Of a stretch of DNA of 64,000 bases, positions 23,587-33,500 are shown piece after piece (the stretch's first letter is position 1; the number at the start of each line of letters is the position of its first letter). Made by a program: the position numbers and the translations under genes. A model generated the notes under the pieces. The model saw only the letters and a list, made by a program, of their open reading frames with translations, ran no database searches and had not been told where the DNA came from. This DNA is from Xenopus tropicalis (lineage: Eukaryota; Chordata; Amphibia; Anura; Pipidae). The stretch lies in the NCBI RefSeq assembly GCF_000004195.4, contig NC_030677.2, positions 45,881,142-45,945,141 of the forward strand. The letters are read 5' to 3'.

Positions 23587-24077
23587 AGCTACATCTCTGC
23601 TTGTAAATATTTACAGCTATTTTAATGTTAATTATAAAGACATTATTTAGTTCTCTTGCTCCTGAGGTATCTGCACATAGGTACAATGAAGAAGCTGCAT
23701 GGGATGGGGAATTAATTGTCCTCTATGCAAAGTCTCTATGGCCAACAATAGTTACAATCATTTATTTCAGGGGTTTCACACTTCATTTCCATCGCTCAGG
23801 GATGTCCAGACAGTGACCCCTCAGCTGTTATTTACTTACAAAAGGCACCATCCTCTACCAGCTGTCACACAAGAGTTCCCAGTTGATGGGTGTCAAGTTG
23901 AACATTCTTAAATATCTGTCTGTGTCTAAAGTGTTTGTAATAGGAAAATACTTGGCATTTCAGATGGCACCAGAGCCGTACCTAATAATAATATGAAGAA
24001 CAATGGTGGATAACTCATTATATTTATAATTTACAAATTGAAACATCCAAAACTGAAGTCAACATAGTTTTCTATAC

Positions 24078-24105
24078 TTCCCAGATACTCTGGGATATCT
24101 GGGAA
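24078..24105. repeat. Perfect 10-bp-arm hairpin
   Basis: TTCCCAGATA and TATCTGGGAA are exact inverted repeats separated by 8 bases. Too short to assign a function. Confidence 0.8.
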
Positions 24106-24759
24106 CTCTGGCAAACACTGGAAGCTGCCACAGACCAGTGCTTTATATTGAGCCTGTTAGAGCTGTTTGGGCCTTAATGGTCTTGAATCTCAGGCCTAAA
24201 AGTACCCAGGCTTTGTGGGAAGGTGGTAGAAGTGGAAGGGGTTTCCAGGGGTATGAGCAGTGTGGTGGGGATGCTTGCAACATTTAAGCAGGCTTTCTCT
24301 CTTTGCTTAATAATAAAATGACCACTGCAACACTGTTTCATTGAAGCATTTTGCTTCTTTTTGCAAAAGTGAGCAAAACTCGAGCAACCATATGCATGAA
24401 TCTACAGAAATATAAAGAACATAGTCTAAATAACAGAATAATTCAGAGTCATATGTTTTACAAATTCTGAAAACATAAAAAGAAATTAGAGTCCATTAAT
24501 GAAAAGGCTATAGCTTGGTTATAATTGGATGTGATTCTGCCTAGTTCCCTAGTTCGCTCTCTTTCTAGTGGCTGCACACTAAAGTACAATTATTCGGGAT
24601 GATAAGACAGCAGTGTCACTGTTTTAAATGCTTCCCTTTTTCTTCCCCCCGTATATAGCAAGCAAGCGTTTATGTTATTGAATAATAAAAAAAAAAACCC
24701 TTAGAAAGGCCGTGAAATCCCATCTCAATCTCTACTTCTGCTCTGTTTCTCTCAAGAAT

Positions 24760-25220
24760 TGTTTTATATTTCATTTTGCTATTTCTTGAGATTTCCATTT
24801 GTTCATAAAAATGCAAATGCGTTACAATGACTTTGCGAGCACAGTTCTGCGGCTGTAAAGTCCTATTATAAAACGCTTAACCAACAGAATGAATAAGGAA
24901 AGCTTTTTTCCTAATAACAATAGTCCTGTAGCTCAGCTTGCTAACAATCGGCAGCCAAAGAGGCCTCCTTATTTGTGCCAGATACACAAACACTGATAAA
25001 TAGCATGTAAATATTTATTAAAAAAAAGGAAACAACCTCATGAGAAGAATAATATTGCCTATGATAACAAGGTTTCCTTTCCTAAAGCGTCATGCATCCA
25101 GCTATTATGTTGAAGGCTTTTGATTGAAAGGTTGGTGTGAGCTTGTATCAACGAACTGACACTCCCAACTGTTTGGGGGCATTCAGCTTATTATGGATAT
25201 ATATGAATAAGCTTAGCAAT
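24760..25220. promoter_or_regulatory. Candidate conserved regulatory block
   Basis: Repeat-free, with AAATGCAAATGCG (octamer-like), ACAATGACTTTGCG, AACAATAGTCCTG (SOX-like ACAAT), GTAAATATTTATTAAAA (forkhead-like) and TTTTGATTGAAAGG. The density of such words stands out from the surrounding sequence. Inference only. Confidence 0.3.
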
Positions 25221-27582
25221 TAAATGTTGCTCGAGGACGAAAAAATCATGTAAAAAATATTTTATCTTGGTATAAAATCATCGTAGTTTGGAGTTTTTTT
25301 CAGCGAAACCCATAAATGTCATAATATATAGGCCTGTAGTACTATGTGTAGGAAACAAGAATAAAGTATTAGGATCCAGAAAAGGGAAGCTTTGTTATGG
25401 CCAACTGCCTTATATAATCATATCAAATTAAAATTTTCCTTGCAGTCAAGGCGCCCAAACATACATGGCCAAAGTGGCCAGGGTTGAACTGTCCCAGCTG
25501 GACACCAGTAAAAATCCCTGAATACTAAATTAAATATGGCCGTGCCCTCCGCAGTTGTGTTTTTCTGGTGGTGCAACCTATTTGACAAGGGAGTGTAAGT
25601 AGTTGTGTGATGGAGAGCGGCGGCGAAGGGGGTGGGCAGGGGAGTGTACAGTGTGGCAGTGGCTGGGTGGTAAACCGTTGATCCAATGGGCCCAAGATAC
25701 CCTAGTCCGACGCAAACTGCCCCAAATTACCCACTCAATCCCCTTTATGACAACTGCCTGTAAGTTTCCCTTCAGTGATGAAACTTTCTGATAAAGGAAT
25801 GTTTATAACTAGAACATCGCTCTTCACCATCATCTAACACAGTGGCAGCTTGCCTTTGCAGATTTTCTTAATTATCAGTGTAATTATTTTAGAAGCACAT
25901 ATGGGAGTTAAAAGGGTTGCAAAACCAAATATAAAGTTTTTCATAAAAAAACAAATTTAGCATGTTGTTGAAAGAAAGCTGAGAGCTGTAGTTAAACCAG
26001 CTATGGGCTTAGTATTTTTATCAAGGGGTTTTGCACAGGAGCCTGCACAAAACATGCCAGGGCCTAAAAATGTTAAAACCAGTTTAACCATATAGAGACA
26101 TATGTATGCAAGCCTATATTAGGGATCTTTAAGGCAAAGCTAAGCAGATAAACATGTGGTCATTAAACAAGTCTTAAAATCCTAACCTGTTGGCTGCCCT
26201 CTGAGACTGATATTGAACCCCAGCAGGCTAAATCAAATTCTCTGCAGGAAAGCTCAGTAAAGACTCTCACTGCCTTTTTCACACAGGTCACTTATGTGCG
26301 CTTTCCAGGCTGCATTTTCCTGGATATATGTCAGCATGGACGCAGGAGTCCTGCTAATGCCTGTTTAGTATTTGCCCTTGCAGTTCTACATTAAATTTTT
26401 AAGCATTATTATGATATATAGTTTTCCTTTAACTGGATATTATACATTATATATAAATAAAAAATGTAATAACAATTTAGAAAAAAACACAGCTTTTATT
26501 ATATTCATATATTGTCTACTGTTTTTAACAAGCGAGCCACTAGAGGCCACTGTTTCAATGGCGTTTTATAAATGGGGTTTATCTGGCCGCTGTGATGAGC
26601 ATCAGTACTTACACAAAGGAACTAGGGTTGCACAGAAGCCAGGATTCAATTAATGCTTCAGGCAAATCTCTGTATTCTTGCATATACATAAATAAAGCAT
26701 TATATTCTCAAACATTATAGAAAAATGAAGGTGATTATTTACTTCTATATGGTTTGGAAGAGAAAGTGGGGCTACAACAATGTCTTGCACAGGGGACCCC
26801 AAGACTTTGTTCCTTCACTGCTTATTTCTGTTAGTCTGACCTTTAATTCCAATCTTCACAGACATCTGGTATAATGCCAACGCACAGAGGAAAACAGATG
26901 AATATTAGGAACACGGTCGGTGCATTAAAGAAAAATAGTCCCAGCCGGGTTGCTGCACATCTGACACTGTCATGGTGCAAATACCTAATTATTTTCAATG
27001 TATTTATCAAAGAATAATATAATAAATATGGAATATATGGCTTCATAAAAGATAGGTAAAGTCAAACAAACATCTGTTTTTCATAAAGCAGACAAACAGA
27101 TAGGGGTATATAAATATCTGTGGTCTACTTATATTGCAACCCTCTTTTAAATGGTGATAGGGGAAGTAATGAAAGTCCTGAAGGATGAGTTGTACCGTGG
27201 TGGCAGTTAAAGTGCCACTAGGGAGTCACTGTGCTAGAGCCTAGTGCTAGTATCGCTTAAAGGACAGATTATATCAATGTTGATAGGTATCTATTAATTC
27301 CAACATTTTCATATATTAATAGTGGGGGGGCAAGTAACAGAATATTACAGGCACAGAGTGTCCGGCAACAATCTTCACATTATTCCAGGGAGAACGTGTA
27401 ATTTTAGAGCGGGACTTATAATATTACAATGCAGGACCAATGCGTAACTAGATCAGTGCAGGGCTCACATGCATGTGTTGGGAACAACAGGCTTCTTGTC
27501 ATTCCAGAAAAAAAAGCTTTGTAATAATAGAAGTATTGAGTTTCGCAGATATTTCTCTTCACAAGTATTCTCTCAGTCCTGT
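25221..27582. other. Non-coding stretch, no supported gene
   Basis: AT-rich and without recognised repeats or exons. Confidence 0.4.
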
Positions 27583-27605
27583 GGGGGGGGGGGGGGGGGG
27601 GGGGG
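27583..27605 (+). repeat. Poly-G tract, 23 bp
   Basis: Twenty-three consecutive G. Long enough to form several alternative G-quadruplexes, and also a likely spot for length error in sequencing or assembly. An antisense frame reads it as polyproline, which is not evidence of a gene. Confidence 0.95.
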
Positions 27606-28329
27606 ATGCTGGCGTCTTGCAATAAAGGGAATGTGTTAATCTAACAGCTTTTCAGTACAAGTGTTGAATTATCAGGTTATTTTAACAGTTTGCGAATGAT
27701 CAGTGCGTTACATTACCACTTCAGTCATGCATTGCTAAGGTTAACTAAACCCAAGGGTCAGATATCCCCGACTTGTGTTTGTACATTCTATTACACACGA
27801 TGTTTGCTTATTTTATGAACCAAAGTCATTATATAGGATTAAGACTATCCACACTGGCTACGCCACGTACTTTGGTCATTTAAGAAAAATATTACTCTAC
27901 CCAGCATGCTTGGCTTTTGGGCTTTAAAATACAAATAAACACTGGGGAAAAAGGACACCCTAATTAAAAAATGACAACATAAATGCATGTATGTATTCCT
28001 TGCTCTGTTAGTGATATAAGCAGTGATACAACAACTTACAATTCAATTTAAATTAAAAAAAAAAACAAAAAAAACTTTGATCGTGATTCAGTCTTTCAGC
28101 TAAATAACTATTTCTGGAACTGGTAAATGAATATTTATATTTGAATAAAGACTGCAATTAGGGTCCAGAATTAAAAACAATGTATAATAATATTTGGAGC
28201 CCAAATGATAAATTCCAGGCAGTGGAAGGGTACACCCTAATATAAAGGTTTATCCGCAGCCTGCACACAGACAGGCATATCTGTGTTTGTTCAGACGAGT
28301 CACAACCTTGCATAACATTTGGGATTTTG

Positions 28330-28620
28330 TTCCTGTACCTCTGACTCCTTGCCTTTCACTTTGTAACTGGAACCCAACCCGTAAAGCCTGCCAGTGTGTG
28401 ATCCCATTTCCCATGCAGGTTACACAAGCACATCAATGAAATAATTTCCTTGTATTGTGATTACTAGCTTGTGTGTTTAATGACTTTAATAAGAATGTCC
28501 AACCTGCAGTTTTCCAGCTGGTAACTACAATTACGGCATCCCACAGTGAGAGCACCACCAGGCACAAATCCTGCTTTTATAAGAAAAGCAAAGAGCTGGG
28601 GACATAAAACTGTAATTGAA
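28330..28620. promoter_or_regulatory. Candidate conserved regulatory block
   Basis: Repeat-free, with CACATCAATGAAATAATTTCC, TTGTGATTACTAGC, TGTTTAATGACTTTAATAAG and CTACAATTACGGC, a series of homeodomain-like cores. Inference from word content. Confidence 0.25.
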
Positions 28621-29322
28621 AAGACAAAGTGTTAAGGAATGTTGACACCCAACCAGCGGCTGCAGTGTGTTCCACTAGAGCTCACTGCCTGTCTACTGTT
28701 CCATTGATGCTGTTGATACGCTTATAATAGTGGCTGGAATGCTACCTTCAATTATCGTTTGAGCCTATATCAAATATACACAGAACACAGTGTTTTAAGA
28801 CAAAACAATAAGGTAACAGGCACAACAGTAAAATAATATTGGGCTATCCAAAATATCAGAAAGATTTGGATTTCTCTTAAACATGGTTCCCACTGGGCCT
28901 TCTCTATTTTCTTGTATCAACTAAATAGTCTATTATGCTATATTGTCATGCTGATTTTGCCTCCATCTGCGTAAGGAAGGTATAAGTGGGTTGACTGCAT
29001 TAGTATTCCCCTTACTGCCATACTGTCAGCGGTCACTAGCTGGGTGCCAGATGCTGAATGTTACCAGAACACACCAAATGTCAGAGCGCAGGTTTGGGTA
29101 CCAGTGCATGCATGCTCTTACAAAGCAAGTCAAATAGACGCTTGGGCTCATCATTTATGCCATTTATTTTTATATTTATGCCAGTTTTTCTGGAACAATA
29201 CTAGGAAGATCAGTTTTATAATAAATGTTACAGGGACCCACATAAAATTCAGTTTAGGACCCCAAAACATTAGTTAATCTATTCTACCAACATTTATAAA
29301 AACTGGGTCCCCTATACTCCTG

Positions 29323-29344
29323 CCCCCCCCCCCCCCCCCCCCCC
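29323..29344 (+). repeat. Poly-C tract, 22 bp
   Basis: Twenty-two consecutive C (G on the minus strand), immediately followed by the C-rich AGCAACCCCCTGC. It has the same quadruplex and assembly caveats as the poly-G tract at 27583-27605. Confidence 0.95.
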
Positions 29345-29407
29345 AGCAACCCCCTGCAGGGTCTGCATCCTTTGTAGTCAAGCCCCTGAGGAAGATAAAC
29401 CATTTTA

Positions 29408-29579
29408 GGGTGAAGACACGCAGAGCTACTATTAGCAGCTACTTGTCACGGCTACAAAAATAGACAAAGCTGATCATTTGCTGATAATTGTCTCTACAGA
29501 GGCAAATCTCAGTATTGTCTATGGCAGGGTATTTACGGCGTTTAGTAGCCGTGACAAGTAGCTCCATGTGTCTTCACCC
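29408..29579. mobile_element. MITE with GGGTGAAGACAC ends and TTA duplication (172 bp)
   Basis: Left end GGGTGAAGACACGCAGAGCT and right end AGCTCCATGTGTCTTCACCC are inverted repeats; the arms continue as AGCTACTTGTCACGGCTAC and GTAGCCGTGACAAGTAGCT, an exact 19-bp inverted pair. TTA abuts both ends (29405-29407, 29580-29582), the signature of PIF/Harbinger-like insertion. It has no coding capacity. Confidence 0.85.
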
Positions 29580-30467
29580 TTAGGCTATGGACATTGGGCC
29601 TCATATTTTAGGCATGCATCCCACAAAATGCAAACTAAGCATTTACATTTGGGCACTTATTTTATTTATGTGTACTGGCACATTTGTAGAATCAGAGGGT
29701 TTGATTTTGATTTCCCTGCCATTGGGAACATATGTTATGTTCCCAATGGAGGGAAACTCAGAATTAATTCTCCAGTAAAATAAGTAAAATCCATGTTCTA
29801 GAAAATAACACAAAGCAAGAAAAATGAACCACATTACATGGATGAATCACGGCAGTGAACATACTTTGCAGATGAAGGCTGGGGCATGGTGATACATGTA
29901 GTTCAACAACAGCTGGAGAGCCAACAAATTGGCCACTCCTGGTATATGCAGTTAGCCAGTATGAAATATTTCCCCTGTATTAATCCTTTTTTTTTTTGTT
30001 CTCAGTCCCCCTGCAGGCAAAGCTTTAATCCTCTCTTCCCACCTCTCGCCAATTTGTCCTGTCTAGGCAGGTTTTTATTATGGGCCATAAAGGGAGACTA
30101 CAGGGGGTGTCCTGGGAAAATAAGTCGTTACCTCGAAAAGAAAACTAAAGCTGTGAGCAGGTTTGGGAATTTATAACAAAGCCACAGTGAAAGCACAAAA
30201 CCACCCAAAACACAAAAGTACAAAAATCTGTGTCACTTAAATGTGCAGTGACAATAACCAAGAAAAATCAATCAAATCTCTCTCTGGAACAATCCCTGTT
30301 TTCTTGCAATAATTTACAGACCCGTTACAGCTGAACAGACATCAAATACTAAACAAAGAGAGTACAGGTTACTAATTAAATGCTGTTTTTCTCACTAGAT
30401 AGAACAAATGGTGTATTTACTTAAAGAGATACTCTGTTCTCACCCTGTGGTGACATCCTCCTACGTT

Positions 30468-30602
30468 GAGCGCAGGAAGAAATGCATCTCATTCTTTATA
30501 ATGGGGCTGTACTAACACAGACGCATGTAAGCACCAAACACGCATGTGCCTGTATTAGTATAGCCCCATTATAAGGGATAGGATGCATTTCCTCCTGCGC
30601 TC
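30468..30602. mobile_element. Foldback element with 60-bp arms and 15-bp loop
   Basis: Left arm 30468-30527 (starting GAGCGCAGGAAGAAATGCAT) pairs with right arm 30543-30602 (ending ATGCATTTCCTCCTGCGCTC). By eye about nine of 60 positions differ, all transitions. The words CCCTGTGGTG on both outer sides (30443, 30603) and a further GAGCGCAGGAACAAATGC at 30635 show that it is part of a larger, worn foldback, probably a MITE. A transcript would form a long, nearly perfect hairpin. Confidence 0.7.
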
Positions 30603-30679
30603 CCCTGTGGTGCAAGCAGAACGCCACTGCATGGGAGCGCAGGAACAAATGCTCACGAGTATGAGCCCTGAAGTAATTA

Positions 30680-31850
30680 CTGTTTGCCTTATATGAAAAA
30701 CTGATCAAGCAAGTTGTTTGGAATTGCACTGAGTGGCCCTTGTGCTGTTGGGCTTGTCCAGTCACATGACATAGCAGAAAGAGACTGAAGCTTCATCCTT
30801 CGCCTACTGGCGACGTTGCTGTGCTATGGAGAATGGGTAGTTGGAACAAGGACACAAAAGAGCCTCTAGTGAAGGCAGAGGGTCTAGCATTACTACATGA
30901 CAGAGAGTTAAGAAAAAGCTGCAGGAGTTATTTGGTCCCCCCAAGACTGAAGCCTTGGTGGCCCCAAAAGTCTGCAACATTTAATTGTTATACTAACCTT
31001 TACTGTATTGCTCTACTGTTTATATTTTTAAGCATACACATGTTTGTTTTCTTAGGCCATAATCACCTCTACGTAGAGATTACAGCCTAAATGTGGAGAG
31101 TGAAGACAAAGGGGATTAAATCCACAAACAGTTTACAAAAAGCATGGCACAGGAACTAAGGATAAATATAAAGGAACCCAAACCGGCCTGGGCATGCATC
31201 CAATGATACCTATTAGCCCTTATACACTACATGAACTGGAGTAGCTCTAATGACATTTTACATAGAATGATCCAGCACTCCTGGTGGTTATGAAGGGATG
31301 GAGTTGCTACTGTTGTCGCCATACTATTAAGGACCAGTGATAACACTATAAACTCAAAACAAAAACATAAACATTTTATTTTGTGCCTAAATAGAATGAC
31401 ACTTAGTCATAGCATGAGTATTACACACAAAACAAGTCTATTCTGTATTTTGTTTTGAGTTGCTGAGTATTTTAAATAACTATTTGTAACCTGCACCCAT
31501 CTACAACATGGTCTATCCAAGTGCTTGCCTGCTAAGTTAACAACATATTATTTCCATCTCCTATATACAAATGCAAATATACAGAGAAGGAATCCTTATG
31601 CCTCATACATTACTGTCTATAAAGGGCACATTGAGTGTATGTTTATATGTACACATCATGACACACCTATGTAAAGAAAGCAGCATGGACATAGCGGCTT
31701 ATCAGGTTTTTAAAGTCTAGCCAGTCTTAATACTATAAATGAGTGCACTGTACTTTAGTAAAACATTTTGCAAAAGAAAAAAAAAACACATCCATAAAAA
31801 TATAAGATAAAGTAACGAAAAATGTTAGCTTCCCTTTAACCCTTTATAAT
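30680..31850. other. Non-coding stretch, no supported gene
   Basis: AT-rich and without recognised repeats; short open frames here lack splice or initiation support. Confidence 0.4.
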
Positions 31851-31899
31851 AAAGCAGGCCTTACGCTCTGGTATCACAGAGCAGTCAACTGGTTCCAGT

Positions 31900-32300
31900 C
31901 TAAGAAAAATCCAATTTAACTTCTATATAATACCTTCCATCCGCCAGCCTATTATGCTAAGGCTTCTCATTAAACAGCTAATTACCATGTATCTTTCTCA
32001 GCTTGTACCTGACGATATAATGCAATAAAGCACAGCTTTCAGATCAAATACGGGAACAACTCTCTTCTTGACAGTAAAACGTGAACTTTTGGTATTTGGA
32101 AATCCAAGCAGATGCAACCCTCGAGTTTAATGTAATTAGAAGGGAGATATTCAATTTACAGTATCCACAAGTAATGATGATTAAATTGTTCCAAAAAAGC
32201 AATCGGTAAGCATAAGATAGCACTGTTGTAATTACATCCCGTCTTCAAAATGAGCCTAGCGATGTGAACTGCTAGAGTTTTAAGTAAATGAAGGCCAAAC
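31900..32300. promoter_or_regulatory. Candidate conserved regulatory block
   Basis: Repeat-free, with AAACAGCTAATTACCATG, GATATAATGCAATAAAGC, TTTAATGTAATTAGAAGG, AATGATGATTAAATTG and GTTGTAATTACATCC, at least five homeodomain-type TAATTA/TAAT cores within 400 bp. Among the strongest enhancer-like blocks in the window by word content. Confidence 0.33.
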
Positions 32301-32414
32301 CATAAAACACAAAGTACTGTGTTTAGAATGCCGCGCTCTTAAACGTAATGAAGAAATAGACAACTAAGACAGCGGAGGCGGAAAAAAAAGGGGGGGGGTT
32401 ATTTTATTACTTAC

Positions 32415-32457
32415 CACAATTATCAGTACTGTATCCGTTTTGCTCTAATAAATCCAT
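32415..32457 (-). CDS. Candidate alternative first coding exon, phase 1 (14 codons)
   Basis: On the minus strand an ATG at 32457 opens 14 codons (peptide MDLLEQNGYSTDNC) and runs into a strong donor, TTGTG/GTAAGTAATA, at 32414. An in-frame TGA lies a few codons upstream, so translation would have to begin here unless an acceptor (TTTATTAG, about 30 bases before the donor) makes this an internal microexon. The donor leaves one base, the same phase the exon at 6251-6460 needs, so the two could join in frame across an intron of about 26 kb. The start context (TTTAATGG) has G at +4 but no purine at -3. The block is otherwise non-repetitive. Against it: GTAAGT occurs by chance roughly thirty times on both strands of a 64-kb window. 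Confidence 0.25.
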
Positions 32458-33055
32458 TAAACATCAGGATGGTGATTTGGTTTCCTCACTTGTATCCATA
32501 ACCCCACTACTTAGACTATACATTCCAATCTCTGTGCCAGACAGGGAGAAGGGGATAAAGGCATGAATCTTTCCTTCTGCTAGAAAGTAACCTTAAGCTG
32601 CTGGCCGCTATGAATAATAAATCATTTTTTCTACATGTGCAGCAGATTAGTTGGGTCAGCACGGCCCAGAACCAAGGTGAAAAATAAACAAATAACCATG
32701 ATCCTAGCAGTGCACTGATCAGTGTCCGGAAAATGTATTCAAGCGTTCTAAGAGGGACAATATTTAACTCTGCCACTTGAAGCTTTGTGGCTCTCTGTCT
32801 CACTGAAGCAGACTGGATAGGAGGGGCACCTCGAGAGTATATGCACAACGCTTGCCCACACTGCATTCTTCCATTATCTTTTTTTATAAGCTGGAAAAGG
32901 ATAGCTAGAACCTCTCCGTCCTGAAAGTCAAAAGCCTTGTCATAATACATTAATAACACGTCTGTGCTCAGGTTTCATTGAATAAAATCCAGCTCTGTAG
33001 GCTGGCAGAAAATAGCAAGATGTGGGTTTTTCCAACAGGTCTCACCAATCCTGCA

Positions 33056-33212
33056 GCCCTCCAGCTACAGCTTCAAGTGGCCACCTAGCTTTAGGTTGGA
33101 GGGACTACACAGACCTGTTTTATTTACTAATAATAATAATAATGTACAGCATTATCATTGCCATCACCTGCCTATGAATGATGGGAAATGTAGTTAAAGA
33201 ATAGCTGGAGGC
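33056..33212. mobile_element. Degenerate MITE with GCCCTCCAGCTA ends
   Basis: GCCCTCCAGCTA at the left is inverted as TAGCTGGAGGC at the right. The interior carries GATGGGAAATGTAGTTA, a decayed form of the 'gatgggagttgtagt' word common near the ends of frog MITEs, and a short (TAA)n run at about 33126-33142. Confidence 0.5.
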
Positions 33213-33239
33213 TTACAGATTCACCCTCAGTGGAGCAGA

Positions 33240-33500
33240 TCGACTCAAACAAAATTAGAAGCCCGGCAAAATCAATTAATGGCAGTGACATTTTCAGTAT
33301 TCTTCATACGAGTGACTGTGACCATCAAATAGAAGTGAAAGTCGTTAAAGATAAAGGTTTCCTGGGTAACTAAATGCGTGGAAAAGTTGTTTAAATCTTT
33401 ATTAAATCTCCCAATCCATAAAGCTGTGAATCTTTAGGAGATATTTGTTAATTGTGAGTGCGACGGTGCTGATTGAAATCTCCCCCTGCCATTGTACAAG
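33240..33500. promoter_or_regulatory. Candidate conserved regulatory block
   Basis: Repeat-free, with AAAATCAATTAATGGCAGTG, ACTGTGACCATCAAATAG, AAAGATAAAGG, TCTTTATTAAATC and TGCTGATTGAAATC, several of which resemble PBX/HOX and homeodomain sites. Inference only. Confidence 0.3.

Noticed and set aside
23417..23686. Minus-strand frame with an alternating Tyr-Ile run
   Set aside because: Artefact of the (TA)n microsatellite at 23553-23584.
27416..27622. Polyproline-containing minus-strand frame
   Set aside because: The prolines come from the 23-bp poly-G tract read on the opposite strand.
29886..29940. TGTAGTTCAACAACAGCTGGAGAGCC, resembling a MITE terminus
   Set aside because: No partner end found within several hundred bases; could be a relic but extent cannot be set.
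32516..32959. Minus-strand 147-codon open frame
   Set aside because: No flanking acceptor or donor pair, no domain, hydrophobic and aromatic mix typical of chance frames; equal in length to the other chance maximum.
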